DNA from: Lentinus brumalis
Taxonomy: Eukaryota; Basidiomycota; Agaricomycetes; Polyporales; Polyporaceae
DNA length: 64,000 nucleotides
Direction of reading: 5' to 3'
Assembly: GCA_001792895.1 (NCBI GenBank)
Contig: MARA01000055.1
Location: 62,001-126,000, forward strand
Shown: positions 51,491-62,342 of the stretch, piece after piece
Position numbering within the stretch: the first letter of the stretch is position 1
Layout of the letters: each line of letters starts with the position of its first letter
Notes under the pieces: generated by a model
Told to the model about the DNA's origin: nothing
What the model saw: the letters and a program-made list of their open reading frames with translations, nothing else
Database searches by the model: none
Translations under genes and position numbers: made by a program

Positions 51491-54009
51491 ATCTGCATGG
51501 GCTCATGTGTCCCCTTGTATAAGTAATTGTCCGCACGGGACATGTCGTGTGAGACAGAGAAACCGCCGCCGGAGTCGTACAAACGAGGACGTACCATAGA
51601 GTTCACGCCCAGTAAAGTAACAGCTGTTATAATGGATAGGTGGTCCGGTGCCGTCTGCGCGCGCGAGCTCTATCGGGCGGAGGAGCCGAGGCAGCCTGAG
51701 GGTGATCGGAAGGGATTGCCAGAGGGAACACAACAGAATCAGAATGTTACCGCAGGTCAGGACAAGATCAATAGTAGCAAGAGACGGAAGAGGATATCGA
51801 TGAGAGAAGCAAGAGAGAAGGCGCAACCAAAGCGCGCCACGAAGCTTCCGACTCGGCAAGTCCCGAACGGCGCGCGACTCGGCGCTTTTTGATTCAATTT
51901 TGACCGCCATGACCACGAGCATCTCTGGTTCCCTGCCGTCGCCGCTTGTTTGATCTTCTCTCTGACATGCTGGTCTCTGATATTCTGACTGTGGGAGAGC
52001 CTGTTGCCTGCGAGTACTAGGTCCCTGGAATCTCCGAGTCGACAGCGCGTCCGCGACGGAGCAGGCTGTCCAGGATGGTCGAAATCTGGCAGCGAACGCA
52101 ACATACTGGGAAAATCTGGGACCGTAGAGCTGCAGAAATGGGGTTTGCTTGATTGATATGGCATTTCTGACGCACTCAGTGAGATCCTGACTGGGGCTGG
52201 GAACTTGCAACTCAAAGGTAAGTCTTAGATTCGGCACGATGGGAGGATTGGCGAACAGTACCGTGTCCCGTTGTTCCCGTATCGAAGACTCCCATAAGCT
52301 CCGGCTCTCTGTTATTTCTTACCCGGGCTCCGTATCTCCGTCCTTGAAGTCTTCTCTGTTCCGGTCCAGGCCAGCAGCACCCCTTTCGGCCTCGGTGCAG
52401 ACCAGTACTAGTGGAGAGGAAGGCAAAAATGCGATCACCATAAAGCGCACGATGTCGGGCGGGCTCACCGAGTCTCTCTTCGCCGCTCCGAAGCGCTGCT
52501 CGAGAGCTCCCCAACGACGACGGTTGCCCCGGATATGCGTCAGATCGCCGTGATGAGCTAGAGTTCAGTGCAGAGACATCTAGCAGACCGCGATGACGAC
52601 TTTGTATCTACGTATCGGTTTCGGGCAACCCGTGAATCAACGACAACGCCGAGTTGCTGACACTTTGGGTAGCCAGGAACTACGTAACGAGCCTGTACCT
52701 CGCCCATGCCCGCCTCCGCCTCCGCCTCCGCATCATCCACCTCACACACTCATCGATCAATATCTGCAGTCCAAGTCGCGCGGGCCTGCAGCGGACGGCT
52801 CTACACGACGCAGCTGCCGGTCAGCCTCCTCTCACGACATGCAATCTTGCGGGTCCGGAAACATGCCTGAGACACCGCGTAGCAAGGCGCGTCGCGCGCT
52901 GGAGTCTGTCCGTCTAGACTCTAGGCAGTGTGCATCCCCGACGCACACCGGTGCGTATACGTTCACGAGACCCCAGGTCAACCGCACACGCACTTCCGAG
53001 AGCTGACCAACACCGACATACTCACGCAGTGCGCACGCGAGCCCCGCCATGTCGTTTGCGGCCGATTGCCACAGCTTGTGTCCCCGGATGCAGACCGGGG
53101 CGTACTCTGCACGTTCACAGGGACCCAGATCGGCCGCATATGTCCCTCCGAGAGCAAACCCAGTCCATTCGCTGTGTCGTCATCATAGCTCGCTCCGGCT
53201 CCCGCGTCGTGGCGGATAGGCCGTCCAGGCAGCGCGTCCGATCCCGTCGAGTTCGGAGATAGTAGGGCTTGCAGACGCATGTAGCAGGCGCGAGAGTGTC
53301 CAGCGACACCAGGGATGCGCGCCGTAATATACCCAATCGATCTCTTCAACTGTGTATCAAATCTGCAGTCCACGGACGTCTCCGAGCTCGCACAAGTGCA
53401 ACGGCTCGAGGCGCATGACGAAAGATCCTGTCGGCGGGGCACCTCCAGACAACTGACGCAGGGTATCGAGCTCTGCCCACGGACGCTCTCGCCGATCTTC
53501 TCCACAGCTTCGCCTCGTTCTGCTGGCATAGCGAGCGCGAGACGTCGTCTTCGTCGTCAGAGAGGTCGACCCGCCATACGTGATCAGGACACTGTAGTCT
53601 GTCGGGATGCAGACCATTGTGACCACATGCGCTGGACGCACCCGATGAGACGAAGTGCGATGTTGAGGAGGGTCGATGACGACAACTCGACTTAGACCGT
53701 CTGCTGGACTCTCAAGTTGTTCTCTCGTCCTCCGAGTACCCCGCGAAAAGGGGCGGAAGGTCGGGTACGTGCACTGCGAGAGCGAGTGCTCGAGGACCCG
53801 AGGTCGAGCGGTCTAGTGCAGCAAAACCATCCGCGAGAGCGAGCCTGGACTAGCCTCGGATCGTGGTGACCGCAGAAGTGCAGCGCAGCATCTGCAACAG
53901 CGGTATCGACACGCACCCTGCTGCTCGTCGAACACACGGACAGACTCGGAGGCGACACCACCAAGCAGCCTATCGGCATAAAAACATAGAGGAAGGCTGG
54001 ATCAAGGGC
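51491..54009. other. Intergenic, no gene recognised
   Basis: 2.5 kb without motif-bearing frames or repeats that I could identify. Probably decayed sequence between tRNA-like cassettes. Confidence 0.4.
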
Positions 54010-54093
54010 TGGGACGCGAGGACTCGAACCTCGTGCTCCCGATCCCGGCGTACGTCCCAGAGACAGGAGCATTGGACCGCTACACAACGTCCA
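54010..54093 (-). tRNA. tRNA-like unit B3
   Basis: Family B. GGACGTTGTGTAGCGGTCC at the 5' side, acceptor-like GGACGT pairing with GCGTCC, T arm CGAGGTTCGAGTCCTCG. The anticodon stem TGCTC/GAGCA encloses CTGTCTC plus about 20 extra nt; the loop start would read GTC (Asp) if real. TTTTT follows. The conserved TTCTGCGGCGGGATCGTGAG motif lies at 54227-54246. Confidence 0.45.
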
Positions 54094-54427
54094 CCTGTCG
54101 TCGTACCAAGCTGTATGGTACATATGTATTTCCGTACGAGGGGAGGGGCCGGGCGTGGGTGATGCGCTGGGTTGTGGGAGCGAGGTTCGTGGCGCCGCAC
54201 GTTCGACGTCCGTCATCGCCGAGCGGTTCTGCGGCGGGATCGTGAGAAGGATCCGCAGTAGATTTCCGGCGGCGGCGACCCCATGGCCACCGCCGCTGTC
54301 GTGCACTCGACGGGACTTCGCGCATCTGCAGCGGCTCTGGTCGTCGCAGGAAAGGCCGATGTGCAACGGACATGGGCACATTGTGCACGAGTATAGAGGT
54401 CAAAAACACACGCGAGTTCAAACCATC

Positions 54428-54509
54428 CTGACATGGGGAGTCGGACCCCAGCTCGCCTGAGCAGCAGTACTAGCACCAAGCTCGACGGCTTTCCGTTAGA
54501 CAATGTCAG
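54428..54509 (-). tRNA. tRNA-like unit A5
   Basis: Family A. CTGACATTGTCTAACGG and GGGGTCCGACTCCCCATGTCAG; the acceptor pairs perfectly over seven bases. The B box has a T-to-C change (GTCCGACTC). TTTTT terminator downstream. Confidence 0.45.
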
Positions 54510-54958
54510 TTGATTAGAAGCAGAGAAGGTCGGAGGGTTGTTATGACGTACGCGGCCATCTGAGGAGAGAGAGAGTAGTGTTCCCTCACGCAGCATGCAT
54601 ACAGCCTTCCAATCGATTCCGCTCGTGCGCACGAGTATGTTTCTCGTACACAAGCCGCATCCTCGGACTGTGAGGAGATGCCAACTCGGGGTGCGGGGAG
54701 GTGTCGAAACGGAGAGCGAAAGCTCGTGCTCGTACAGAATTCGTGGGCGGCGTCGGGAGTAGCTGAGTAGAGGGAGGTCGGGTATGCAGCGTGTGATGAT
54801 GTGCGCGTTCGTGGATATCGAGTCCAGTGAGCGTATAGCTGCTGATCGTGCGCGTTCGTGGCAGTCGAGGCCAGTGAGCGTGTGCCGCGTTACTTCGAGT
54901 CTCGTCGAATGAGCGGATAGTTGTCGGTAGTCGGCAGGTCGAATAGTTACTAGTAGCA

Positions 54959-54963
54959 GTAAG
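54959..54963. repeat. 5 bp target duplication GTAAG (left)
   Basis: Repeated at 56417-56421, flanking gag-only element copy 2. Confidence 0.85.
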
Positions 54964-55164
54964 TGTTGAAAACAGGCGAGCGCGAGCGGGGGCGACGACG
55001 AGCGAGGCAAGCGGGATACAACAACTTAGAGATTCACACTACATACGAGCACATTGAGTAGACGCTATCGAAATAAGGTTCTCGGCCTTGTCCGAGCTGT
55101 ACAGGACCGGAGTCCGGCGGACCGCGCCTCCGTGCGACCGGTCCTGGGGTTACCACTTTCAACA
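54964..55164. repeat. LTR (left) of gag-only element copy 2
   Basis: 201 bp, TGTTGAAAACAGG...TTTCAACA. It is the 3' LTR relative to the minus-strand gag. Confidence 0.85.
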
Positions 55165-55190
55165 CGCCCCTTAAGACCAGGACCATGTCG

Positions 55191-56033
55191 CTAAAAAAGA
55201 CGTATAACCTCAGGGCCACCGCCAGAGTCGACCCTGGCAGTGCGCGCATGAATACGCCCCTCCGACCTATCGCCTACATCTCCATCGTCTCCGCGAGTCT
55301 TCTTCGGCTTGGCAAATGACTTCGGAGTGGGGCACTCACGGATGTAGTGGCCGGCACCGCCGCACTGGTGGCAGGTGACCTCCGAGCGAGCGATGAACGC
55401 ACTGAGCCCCGAGGTGTCCATGACGCTGGACTGGGTGCGCGCAAGCTGGGCCTCGAAGCCGGTGATCCGAGTCGTGACGTCCTTGATTGTGAGCGAATCG
55501 AACGGGAGTGATTCGAGCTGAGTGAGGACGGGGGCGTACTGCGGGGGAAGACCCTCAGTGATGACGAGGATCGTGTCGACGACCGTGGCAGGGCAGGGGG
55601 TGTGGGAGAGCTCGAGGGCTCGAGAGCGGACACGGCCGATCCAGCTGATGGCGGACTCGCCCTCGGTCTTGACCATGCGAAGGAACGAGCGACGGAGGGA
55701 GAGAGCGGAGTTGACGGAGGAGGAACGATGTACCTGTTCGAGTCCTTCCCACATTTCGCGAGGGTTTTCCATGCCCATGACGAAAGGGACTTGGGAGGGG
55801 TCGATCGCGAGGATTATCTTCGACCTTGCTAACTCCCGCTTCTTCTGCAGCACCTGTACGCCCTTCGGACCCTTCGGGAAGAGCTCCTCGGTCGGCACCT
55901 CGGATACGGGCCGGACGACGTCGTAGAGGTCGAGCGCGGTGAGGACGGCGGTCATCTGGATGCGCCAGATCTCGTAGTTGCCTTCGACCAGCCGCATGAC
56001 GCGGTGTTCGCTGGCGCTAGGCTTTTCGTCCAT
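55191..56033 (-). CDS. gag: Copia Gag (UBN2-type), second gag-only element
   Basis: A 280-residue Gag, closely related to that at 10213. Same opening MDEKPS, then NYEIWRIQMTAVLTALDLYD, MENPREMWEGLEQVH, LSLRRSFLRMVK and the CCHC knuckle CHQCGGAGHYIREC at about residue 226; it ends VIRLF. Differences from the other copy are spread along the length, mostly conservative, which suggests purifying selection on the protein while the LTRs diverged. Intact frame with an ATG at 56033. Expected to package its own RNA into particles together with Pol from another Copia element. Confidence 0.85.
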   Translation of the reverse strand: MDEKPSASEHRVMRLVEGNYEIWRIQMTAVLTALDLYDVVRPVSEVPTEELFPKGPKGVQVLQKKRELARSKIILAIDPSQVPFVMGMENPREMWEGLEQVHRSSSVNSALSLRRSFLRMVKTEGESAISWIGRVRSRALELSHTPCPATVVDTILVITEGLPPQYAPVLTQLESLPFDSLTIKDVTTRITGFEAQLARTQSSVMDTSGLSAFIARSEVTCHQCGGAGHYIRECPTPKSFAKPKKTRGDDGDVGDRSEGRIHARTARVDSGGGPEVIRLF

Positions 56034-56215
56034 GTTGGAGGAAGGGGGACAGATAGACGGGTGAAGGAGGAATGGGGGACGAGTAGGGACAGGCGGCTAG
56101 ATGTCGAGTAGCGCGTAGTCGGACTGCGGTGGCTCGGGAGGCTTCCGACCGTTTGCGAGCGGTTGAGTGCGAGTGGCGAACGAGACAGAGCGAGCGTTAT
56201 GCAGGGCTCATAACC

Positions 56216-56416
56216 TTTTGAAAACAGGCGAGCGCGAGCGGGGGCGACGACGAGCGAGGCAAGCGGGATACAACAACTTAGAGATTCACACTACATACGA
56301 GCACATTGAGTAGACGCTATCGAAATAAGGTTCTCGGCCTTGTCCGAGCTGTACAGGACCGGAGTCCGGCGGACCGCGCCTCCGTGCGACCGGTCCTGGG
56401 GTTACCACTTTCAACA
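56216..56416. repeat. LTR (right) of gag-only element copy 2
   Basis: 201 bp partner of 54964-55164. Its second base is T instead of G, which breaks the canonical TG terminus. GTAAG duplication follows at 56417-56421. Confidence 0.8.
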
Positions 56417-56815
56417 GTAAGATGTATATTGAGTCTGAGCAAGTACGACCTAGGAGTGAGTCGGGGTAAGAACCAAGGAGCGAGAGCGGCCGCTGCGCGG
56501 CCAAGTAGCTACGACAGAAGAATGATCCGATCTAAATACGGTAATTGTAACGCCCGTGTCCTCAGACAGCGTAACTACGAGTGCGGTACGTAGTACTACC
56601 ACAGAGGTCGCCGGCGGATGGGTGACCGGATTGGGCAGGCCGGTGCGCTCGGAGAGAGACCTTCATAGCGGGCGACGGGTTCAGAATGGCCTCCACCGCA
56701 AAGGCATGATTGCACGCACCTCGCTGGGCGAGCCAGTCCCATCCATGAGCAGCCGAGAGTGCCGTTTGTACTCACCAACGACGAGATACAAAAAGGTCTT
56801 TGGACGCAGTGTATC

Positions 56816-56895
56816 CTGACACGAGGAGTCGAACCCCAGCCGTTGCCGTGCACCGACGTGCAAATTTCGACGGCTGTCCCATTAGACGATGTCAG
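56816..56895 (-). tRNA. tRNA-like unit A6
   Basis: Family A. CTGACATCGTCTAATGGGAC and GGGGTTCGACTCCTCGTGTCAG. The anticodon stem GCCGT/ACGGC encloses a loop with an inner hairpin TGCAC-GTCG-GTGCA. TTTTT follows the 3' end. Confidence 0.45.
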
Positions 56896-57317
56896 CTGTT
56901 TAGTATGCGAGGTGCTTCGGTATATACCTACAATGGCGTTCGCGTCCGAGGCCGTCCGTAACCTGCAGGCCCGCTATCCTGCAACTGGGACGTCACCACA
57001 CCACGGTACCACGCTATGTGGGCGATGTTACTTACGAGTTGAGGGCGAAAGGAACTGTACTCCTGTGCTCGATGATCCCGGATGAGACATTGCGAGAGCG
57101 AAGTGCGATGATCTGTAGCCGGCTCGTGAGAGCGGTCTGCATTTGGTCACGGGTCCGAAATACACGTCCCAAATGGCGGCCTCCTGCACTCGATGACGAG
57201 CAGTGGCAAAATGCAAAGGCAGCCCCATTCTTCAAGGTCGCAACTTGCATAGTGCGATGATACTTATACAGTTCTGCTTGCGGGGAGACATAAAATTATT
57301 CAGGCGGGGACCTATTC

Positions 57318-57398
57318 CTGACATGGGGAGTCGAACCCCAGCCCGCCCGAGCGACGACGACGTCATCACCCACACGGCTGTCCGTTACACAATGTCAG
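57318..57398 (-). tRNA. tRNA-like unit A7
   Basis: Family A, best preserved acceptor (CTGACAT/ATGTCAG). A box TGTGTAACGGACAG and T arm TGGGG-TTCGACT-CCCCA. The variable middle is GC-rich with repeated GTC. TTTT lies about 30 nt downstream of the 3' end. Confidence 0.45.
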
Positions 57399-58640
57399 CT
57401 GCTTCGTACGAGGAGGGACTGCGAGGTTGACATGACGTACACGGACTTCCGAGAAACCTCTTCTCTAACTTAGCGGCGGAGCGGATATGGCGGAGACGCA
57501 GGGACGCGGTCGAGCAGGCCGGTGAGCGGAGTTGAGACGTCTTGTGGTCAATCCGACGGTATTGTCCGAGCTTGAATTCTTGAGAAGTTTATCTGCAGCG
57601 AGCAAACATCTGCAGACACCGTGCGTGTGCATGTGGCAGCTCCGAGGATCCCGGACTGCCGTTCTACAATCGCGCAGCACGAATACGGCTATCTGGAATG
57701 TGAGATGCGGAGCCACCAGACGCACATATCACACGCAGTTCACTTGATTTGTGTGTCTGCACGGCAGGCGAGTGTGAGACGGAACAACGGGAATCCGCAA
57801 GGAGTTCGTATACTCAGTTCAAGAGCGGACAGCGTACCATGAGTGTGAAGCGCAGTCCCTGCTTGGGGTGTTGCTTCTCGGATATCTCCCGTCTACGCGC
57901 GCGAACCCTCCGGCGGAGGACGAGTCGGCAAGATCGGGTTATCATTGTTCTAGGAGCAGCTGAGGGATTTGAAGGGGACAGAGCTGAGTAAACGAGCTCC
58001 TGCCAATCTTTCAGGCCTCGTGGCTTGTACGGCTCCGCGAGTACCTAAGACGAACATCCTTGGAGCGTGATCTTCGACTTGCGGGCCAGAAGCAGGCTTT
58101 CCATCTCCGAGCGGTCATGAAACTTGAAGAGAAACTGCGTGACATCCTTCGACGTGCTCCTCTAAGAAACAGGCGCAGAGCTCGACACATACCAGGCCCT
58201 GCCCTCGGGACGCTCGCGCAGACCGTGACGGTTTCCTGTCTTGGACCTTTCCCAGGTTTGCCTCGTCGCGGGGCGAGTGGAAGATCGGGTCGTCCACCCT
58301 TGTCGGAGTCGTCATCATCGGCGAAGAAGGCGCAAGAAAGAGGTCGATTGGGGTGTTCGGTTTTGACCTCGGTGGTGTATCGTCCTGTGAGTATCACTGT
58401 GTACCGTACTAGTAGATATCTCGGCAGGGCATTCACCAGGACCATAAACGGTACCAGGAGCTGCAGTCTCTCCGGATTCAGAAGGATATCTCATGCGTCC
58501 GCCTACAACCTGGAGCGGCAAGGAGCCCCAGTATAGGCAGGGAGAAATCCAGGGTGTCGCATCCGGAAGTACCGTCCGGGCCGCTCGAGATTGGAGCGCA
58601 AGTCGTCTGAGCCAAAAGATGTATACAAAGCCATAATAGC
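57399..58640. other. Intergenic between units A7 and A8
   Basis: No gene recognised. A minus-strand frame at 58011-58445 is open for 144 codons but carries no known motif. Confidence 0.4.
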
Positions 58641-58729
58641 CTGACTTGGGGAGTCGAACCCCAGACCGTCCGAGGGGAAGCCGCCGCCACCTACGTGGAG
58701 TGCGACGGCTGTCCGTTACACGAAATCAG
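58641..58729 (-). tRNA. tRNA-like unit A8
   Basis: Family A. CTGATTTCGTGTAACGGACAG and GGGGTTCGACTCCCC. Acceptor pairs with compensatory changes (CTGATTT/AAGTCAG), which suggests selection on pairing. The anticodon stem CCGTC/GACGG encloses about 33 nt. TTTT run downstream. Confidence 0.5.
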
Positions 58730-59170
58730 CTTCGGAAGTGTACCGACATGCATCGCTATGTACGTACGTTGTGGTGACGTGCGGATCCGTATGAGCTTTG
58801 CAGTACTTGGGTCTCTTTGTCTCGCGCATATATCGAGCTTCAGCCAAGCCGGTGAGGCGACGAGGACGCCTCTTCCGGAGTAGATAGTCGCCACGCAGAT
58901 CCGTGTGCCCATGAGGGCCTTGAATGTATAGTACAACGCTCGTCGCAATGAACAACACATATTTGCTCCCGTACATTGCGTCGATCCTCGAAGGATATCG
59001 AGTCTGGCCAGAGCCAGAGTCCTGGGCCCCGATCAATCGGACGACCGCCGAGCCTCTGACGAGGTCTAAGATGGGTGAAATAAGATATATCTTCAAGCAC
59101 TTGAACGGTAAGTCATGGACACTACCTAGTTGGCTCAGGGCTTCAAAAACTGCTCCATTATCACCAAGGG

Positions 59171-59254
59171 CCACGACGCGAGGACTCGAACCCCGTGCTC
59201 GCCGTCCCAGCGTACGTGCCGGAAACAGCAGCATTGACCGCTGCACAACGTCAC
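59171..59254 (-). tRNA. tRNA-like unit B4
   Basis: Family B. GACGTTGTGCAGCGGTCAA and GGGGTTCGAGTCCTCG. Expanded anticodon arm. TTTTT terminator follows. The conserved TTCTGCGGCGGGATCGTGAG motif lies at 59322-59341. Confidence 0.45.
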
Positions 59255-59544
59255 CCTGGGAAGAGGGCGCCTTGCTATGGGTCTGGGGTCCGCGGCGCCG
59301 TACTTTCTTTCCGCGTTGACATTCTGCGGCGGGATCGTGAGAAGGATGGATCCGCACAGCAGTTGGGCCGTGCGTGGGATGCACCGTACGTGTGCGGACG
59401 CCTCGTCAAGATACTTCTACGACACTCGGGCGGTCGCGATAGAGCAGGGCAAAGGTCGAGATGCACCCCAGGCGCCGTTAGTACTGTGGTCGCAGCGCCA
59501 TCGCGCGTAGCTATCGGGCAAAAACCGTGGTGCACGTTCAAGTT

Positions 59545-59635
59545 CTTGACATGGGGAGTCGAACCCCAAGACGTTGAGCCCTGAGGGGACCGGCTCCAAC
59601 CTCTAAGCCCGACACTGTCCGGTACAGTATGTCAG
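59545..59635 (-). tRNA. tRNA-like unit A9
   Basis: Family A. CTGACATACTGTACCGGACAG and GGGGTTCGACTCCCC. The middle is the most divergent of the set. TTTTT about 25 nt after the 3' end. Confidence 0.4.
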
Positions 59636-60104
59636 TTGCCATAGACGAGAAGAGATTGGGTGGTTATCTTGCGTACGGGCCAGTCCAGGAGGGACGTCGC
59701 GGGCCAGTATGCCCTCCGTGCGGGTCGTCTTCATATGCCCAGAAACACGGAAGGCAAGAAGACTATATGAGTGCACTTGCTATCGCTGGCCGCCGACGCT
59801 TGAGACTCGAGAGGTAACGAGTGAGCACCGTGGCTTCAGTAAATGCAAGTTGGACATGCTCTGGAATGCGGCCGCCTGCGCATGACAGGAATGACGAAAC
59901 GCTCCTGACCGCGGGGATATATGTAACATCAGCGGAGCGGCACGTCGGTACGAGTCCCTCTCGAATGGATATCAGGGCAAGGTATGGCCGGAGAACTGAA
60001 GCACATCTTGCAACGCACTCAGCTTGAGTCATTCGACGTGCGCGCAGGCCCTGCCTCCGTCTGAAATCCGGACGATGTCGGCCGGCCTAGGGCTATCCAG
60101 TTTC

Positions 60105-60485
60105 CTATCTTCCCGCAGCTAAAGGAGCTCTCGCGGACAGGCATGAAGCTCCTCGTGCAGACCTGGGTCGCCGCTGCGCGCCATGCGGTACACGCGGGTT
60201 TTGATGTCGTTGAGATCCAAGGCGGGAGCTTTGAGAACCGCATCCGGATCCCGCTCGAAGTCGTCGACGCCGTGAGCGCGATGATCCCGCCCGACATGCC
60301 GCTCTTATTCCGGTGCATCGCGCACGCACTTTCCGTCGCGTGGTAGCTGACATGTCCCTGCAGTTGAATGGCTCGAGGAAGTGCTCCCGGACGAGCTGTG
60401 TCGGCCGGGCGTTTCAGAAGAACCCGGGCCTCGTTTGGTTGTTCACGGAGCCATCCCAGCCAGATCGGTTGGGGCTACCAAGCCT
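60105..60485 (+). pseudogene. Old yellow enzyme (NADH:flavin oxidoreductase) remnant, internally deleted
   Basis: The first part encodes AARHAVHAGFDVVEIQ followed directly by GGSFENRIRIPLEVVDAVSA. In the FMN oxidoreductase family these blocks are separated by the substrate-binding stretch (H-G-A-H-G-Y-L ... N-x-R-x-D-x-Y), which is missing. A stop follows soon after. A second frame then encodes VGRAFQKNPGLVW, the C-terminal FMN-phosphate region of the family. So the middle of the barrel is deleted twice over. No start is visible. A clear pseudogene, lying just before paralog 2. Confidence 0.7.
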
Positions 60486-61020
60486 AAGGACGAGCAGAAG
60501 AAATATCAAAGCGAGCGAGCGATGAGTGAGACCAGTGTACGACCTCCATCATTTTAAGTACGTATATATCCTAAGACCCGAGCCAAAGACACTCACCACA
60601 TATCACGCGTGGTCCTGCTGCACCGGAATGATACTTCTTGGACCCAAATCTCGAGGCGAACAGGTCCGAGTCCTAGACGTTGCATTGAGAACACCGACTC
60701 GGTGTCATGTTGCGCAGCTTAGTAGGTTGCTGTCCTCTTGATACTTACCTCCGGCTGAGATGATCCGTCTTGGGCCATCACGCTCATCGCGACGCAACAC
60801 AGTTGAGTTGCGAAGGGTCCGGGTAATGTACTCTGCGGTGGCCATGTCGCGGGAGTGAACTTTGCTCGGTTGAGCATGAGGCGCCGGGTCCGGGAGCTAT
60901 CCCGAAGCGCAGAGCTGTCAACGGTTACTGCAGCGCACGACAAAGACAGGAGTCCGGAAGCAAAATTGGACCAGGAGAGCGTATGCGGGAGTGGAAGTGT
61001 GCTGCGTACGCCGCGGGGCA
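60486..61020. other. Intergenic, promoter side of paralog 2
   Basis: No gene recognised. The last part should hold upstream control elements of the gene at 61138. Confidence 0.45.
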
Positions 61021-61026
61021 TATAAA
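61021..61026 (+). promoter_or_regulatory. TATA box of the gene at 61138
   Basis: TATAAA about 115 nt upstream of the ATG. The segment CAGCACAACCAGAGACA downstream of it is shared with the promoter of the 47359 paralog. Confidence 0.7.
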
Positions 61027-61137
61027 CGACATGTCTGGCCGTCGGAAAAATCAGCACAACCAGAGACACCGGCCTCACTAGTACACGCACCTCAACCACA
61101 CTTGCACGCTCTCAATTGAGATCTTACGTCTTACGCA

Positions 61138-61894
61138 ATGGCCGCACCAGCTGAGATGACGTCCCGCGACTTCAGCGGCAAGTTCGTCCAGGTGAGCCTG
61201 CCACAACCATGACCGCGCATTCCGCCACCACCCACGCTGAGACGCGCACCTAATGCAGAACAAAGCACTCAGCGAGAAGGAGCAAGATATCCTGAAGATG
61301 CAAGGCGTCGGCTGGGCGATGCGCAAGACCATCTCCCTCGCGGTCCCGCACCTCGCGATCAGGCATTACACGGACGCCTCCGGCGTCGAGCACATCGAGG
61401 TCGAGCAGACCGTTCCGGGGCTGCGCTCAAACAGCGAGCACCGCGTGCTCGACTGGTCGCAGCAGAAGGTCGATGGCCCGATTTTCGGCGCGCTCGTCAT
61501 GCAGAACCGGCGTGTCAAGGCGGACGAGCTCGAGACCGGGTGGCTGAAGGACGGCTTGTGCCCGGAGACGTTCGTCGATGGGGCGATCGTCCATACGCTC
61601 GCGCAGAGCGACCCTCAGAAGGACCGGGAGACCTGGCGCATGGAGCAAGTGAGCCATTGACCGTATGTAGCTGAGGAAGCAACAGGAGACTTACATGTAT
61701 CAACCTTGCAGACTTGGGGCTTCGAACACATTGGCGGCGGCAAGAGATACGTTCGGCGCGTGTATCTTGTTGGCTCAACGGGCGAAGCCGTTCAAGCACG
61801 CCTAGTGTATGATTACGGTGAGTTTTCTATTCCGACACATGATATTCGGAGGTCTCGGATGTCGCTCACTCGGATTGCAGAGGGCACGCTTTGA
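61138..61894 (+). CDS. Conserved fungal protein, lipocalin/FABP-like, paralog 2
   Basis: Same four-exon structure as the gene at 47359: exons 61138-61191, 61259-61648, 61712-61817 and 61881-61894, with exon lengths identical to the paralog (54, 390, 106 and 14 nt). The protein reads TSRDFSGKFVQ-NKALSE, VPHLAIRHYTDASGVEHIEV, EQTVPGLR, WGFEHIGGGKRYVRRVYLVG and ends LVYDYEGTL. Exon-length conservation with diverged intron sequence argues for two functional genes under selection. Role unknown; a small ligand-binding barrel is my inference. It sits upstream of an identical tRNA-Glu gene, as paralog 1 does. Confidence 0.8.
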
Positions 61895-62342
61895 CCGGAC
61901 CACTTCTGTACCGCGGACACTCCGATTCCAAAGCCTCATGAAACGCCGAGAGCGCTTCACAAACAGTGTCGCCTGTAGAGCATAAGATGGAACAGTGTAC
62001 AGACAGTGTCGCATCGTGCCAGTGGTACTAGATACTCTCGTTCATTTGAGAGTCGTATTAGATCGACAAAGAGGTCCGGCTCGATAGCCTGCAGACGGAA
62101 ACGTCACCACCTCAGGTGACCAGGTGGCATCTGAGCAGTGGCCACACCTAGGCTTTCGCAGGCCAAGTACTCATCCAAAACGACACCTGTGTTGTGCCAG
62201 TAGATAGGGCCTTGAAGTGGGAAGTTGAGCCCGCGGCCGGAGAAGAGACAAACTTCCGAGAGACGGTGGCCGCCACATAAACCGCCGTCATCCGAACGTC
62301 GTTGGCCCGATGACAATACTCCACCACCACCGCTTCCTCGTA
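61895..62342. other. Spacer between paralog 2 and tRNA-Glu
   Basis: Nothing recognised. Confidence 0.5.

Larger units (their letters stand above)
54964..56416 (-). mobile_element. Gag-only Copia-type LTR element (TR-GAG), copy 2
   Basis: A 1453 bp element. LTRs of 201 bp lie at 54964-55164 and 56216-56416 (TGTTGAAAACAGG...CCACTTTCAACA), identical except that the right LTR starts TTTTG instead of TGTTG. GTAAG duplications flank it. The minus strand carries only gag; the left LTR begins about 25 bp after the gag stop. The PBS GGTTATGAGCCCTGC and the polypurine AAGGGGCG match copy 1, but the LTR sequences differ strongly, so these are two related families. Near-identical LTRs suggest recent movement. 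No pol is present, so it needs an autonomous helper. Confidence 0.85.

Noticed and set aside
54010..54093. Functional tRNA-Asp call for unit B3 (loop reads CTGTCTC)
   Set aside because: Position 37 is not a purine, the loop is expanded by about 20 nt and the D arm is poor, so an Asp tRNA cannot be supported.
49965..59635. CRISPR-like array because of regularly recurring short sequences
   Set aside because: The recurring parts are A and B boxes of tRNA-like units hundreds of bases apart on a eukaryotic background, not direct repeats with short spacers.
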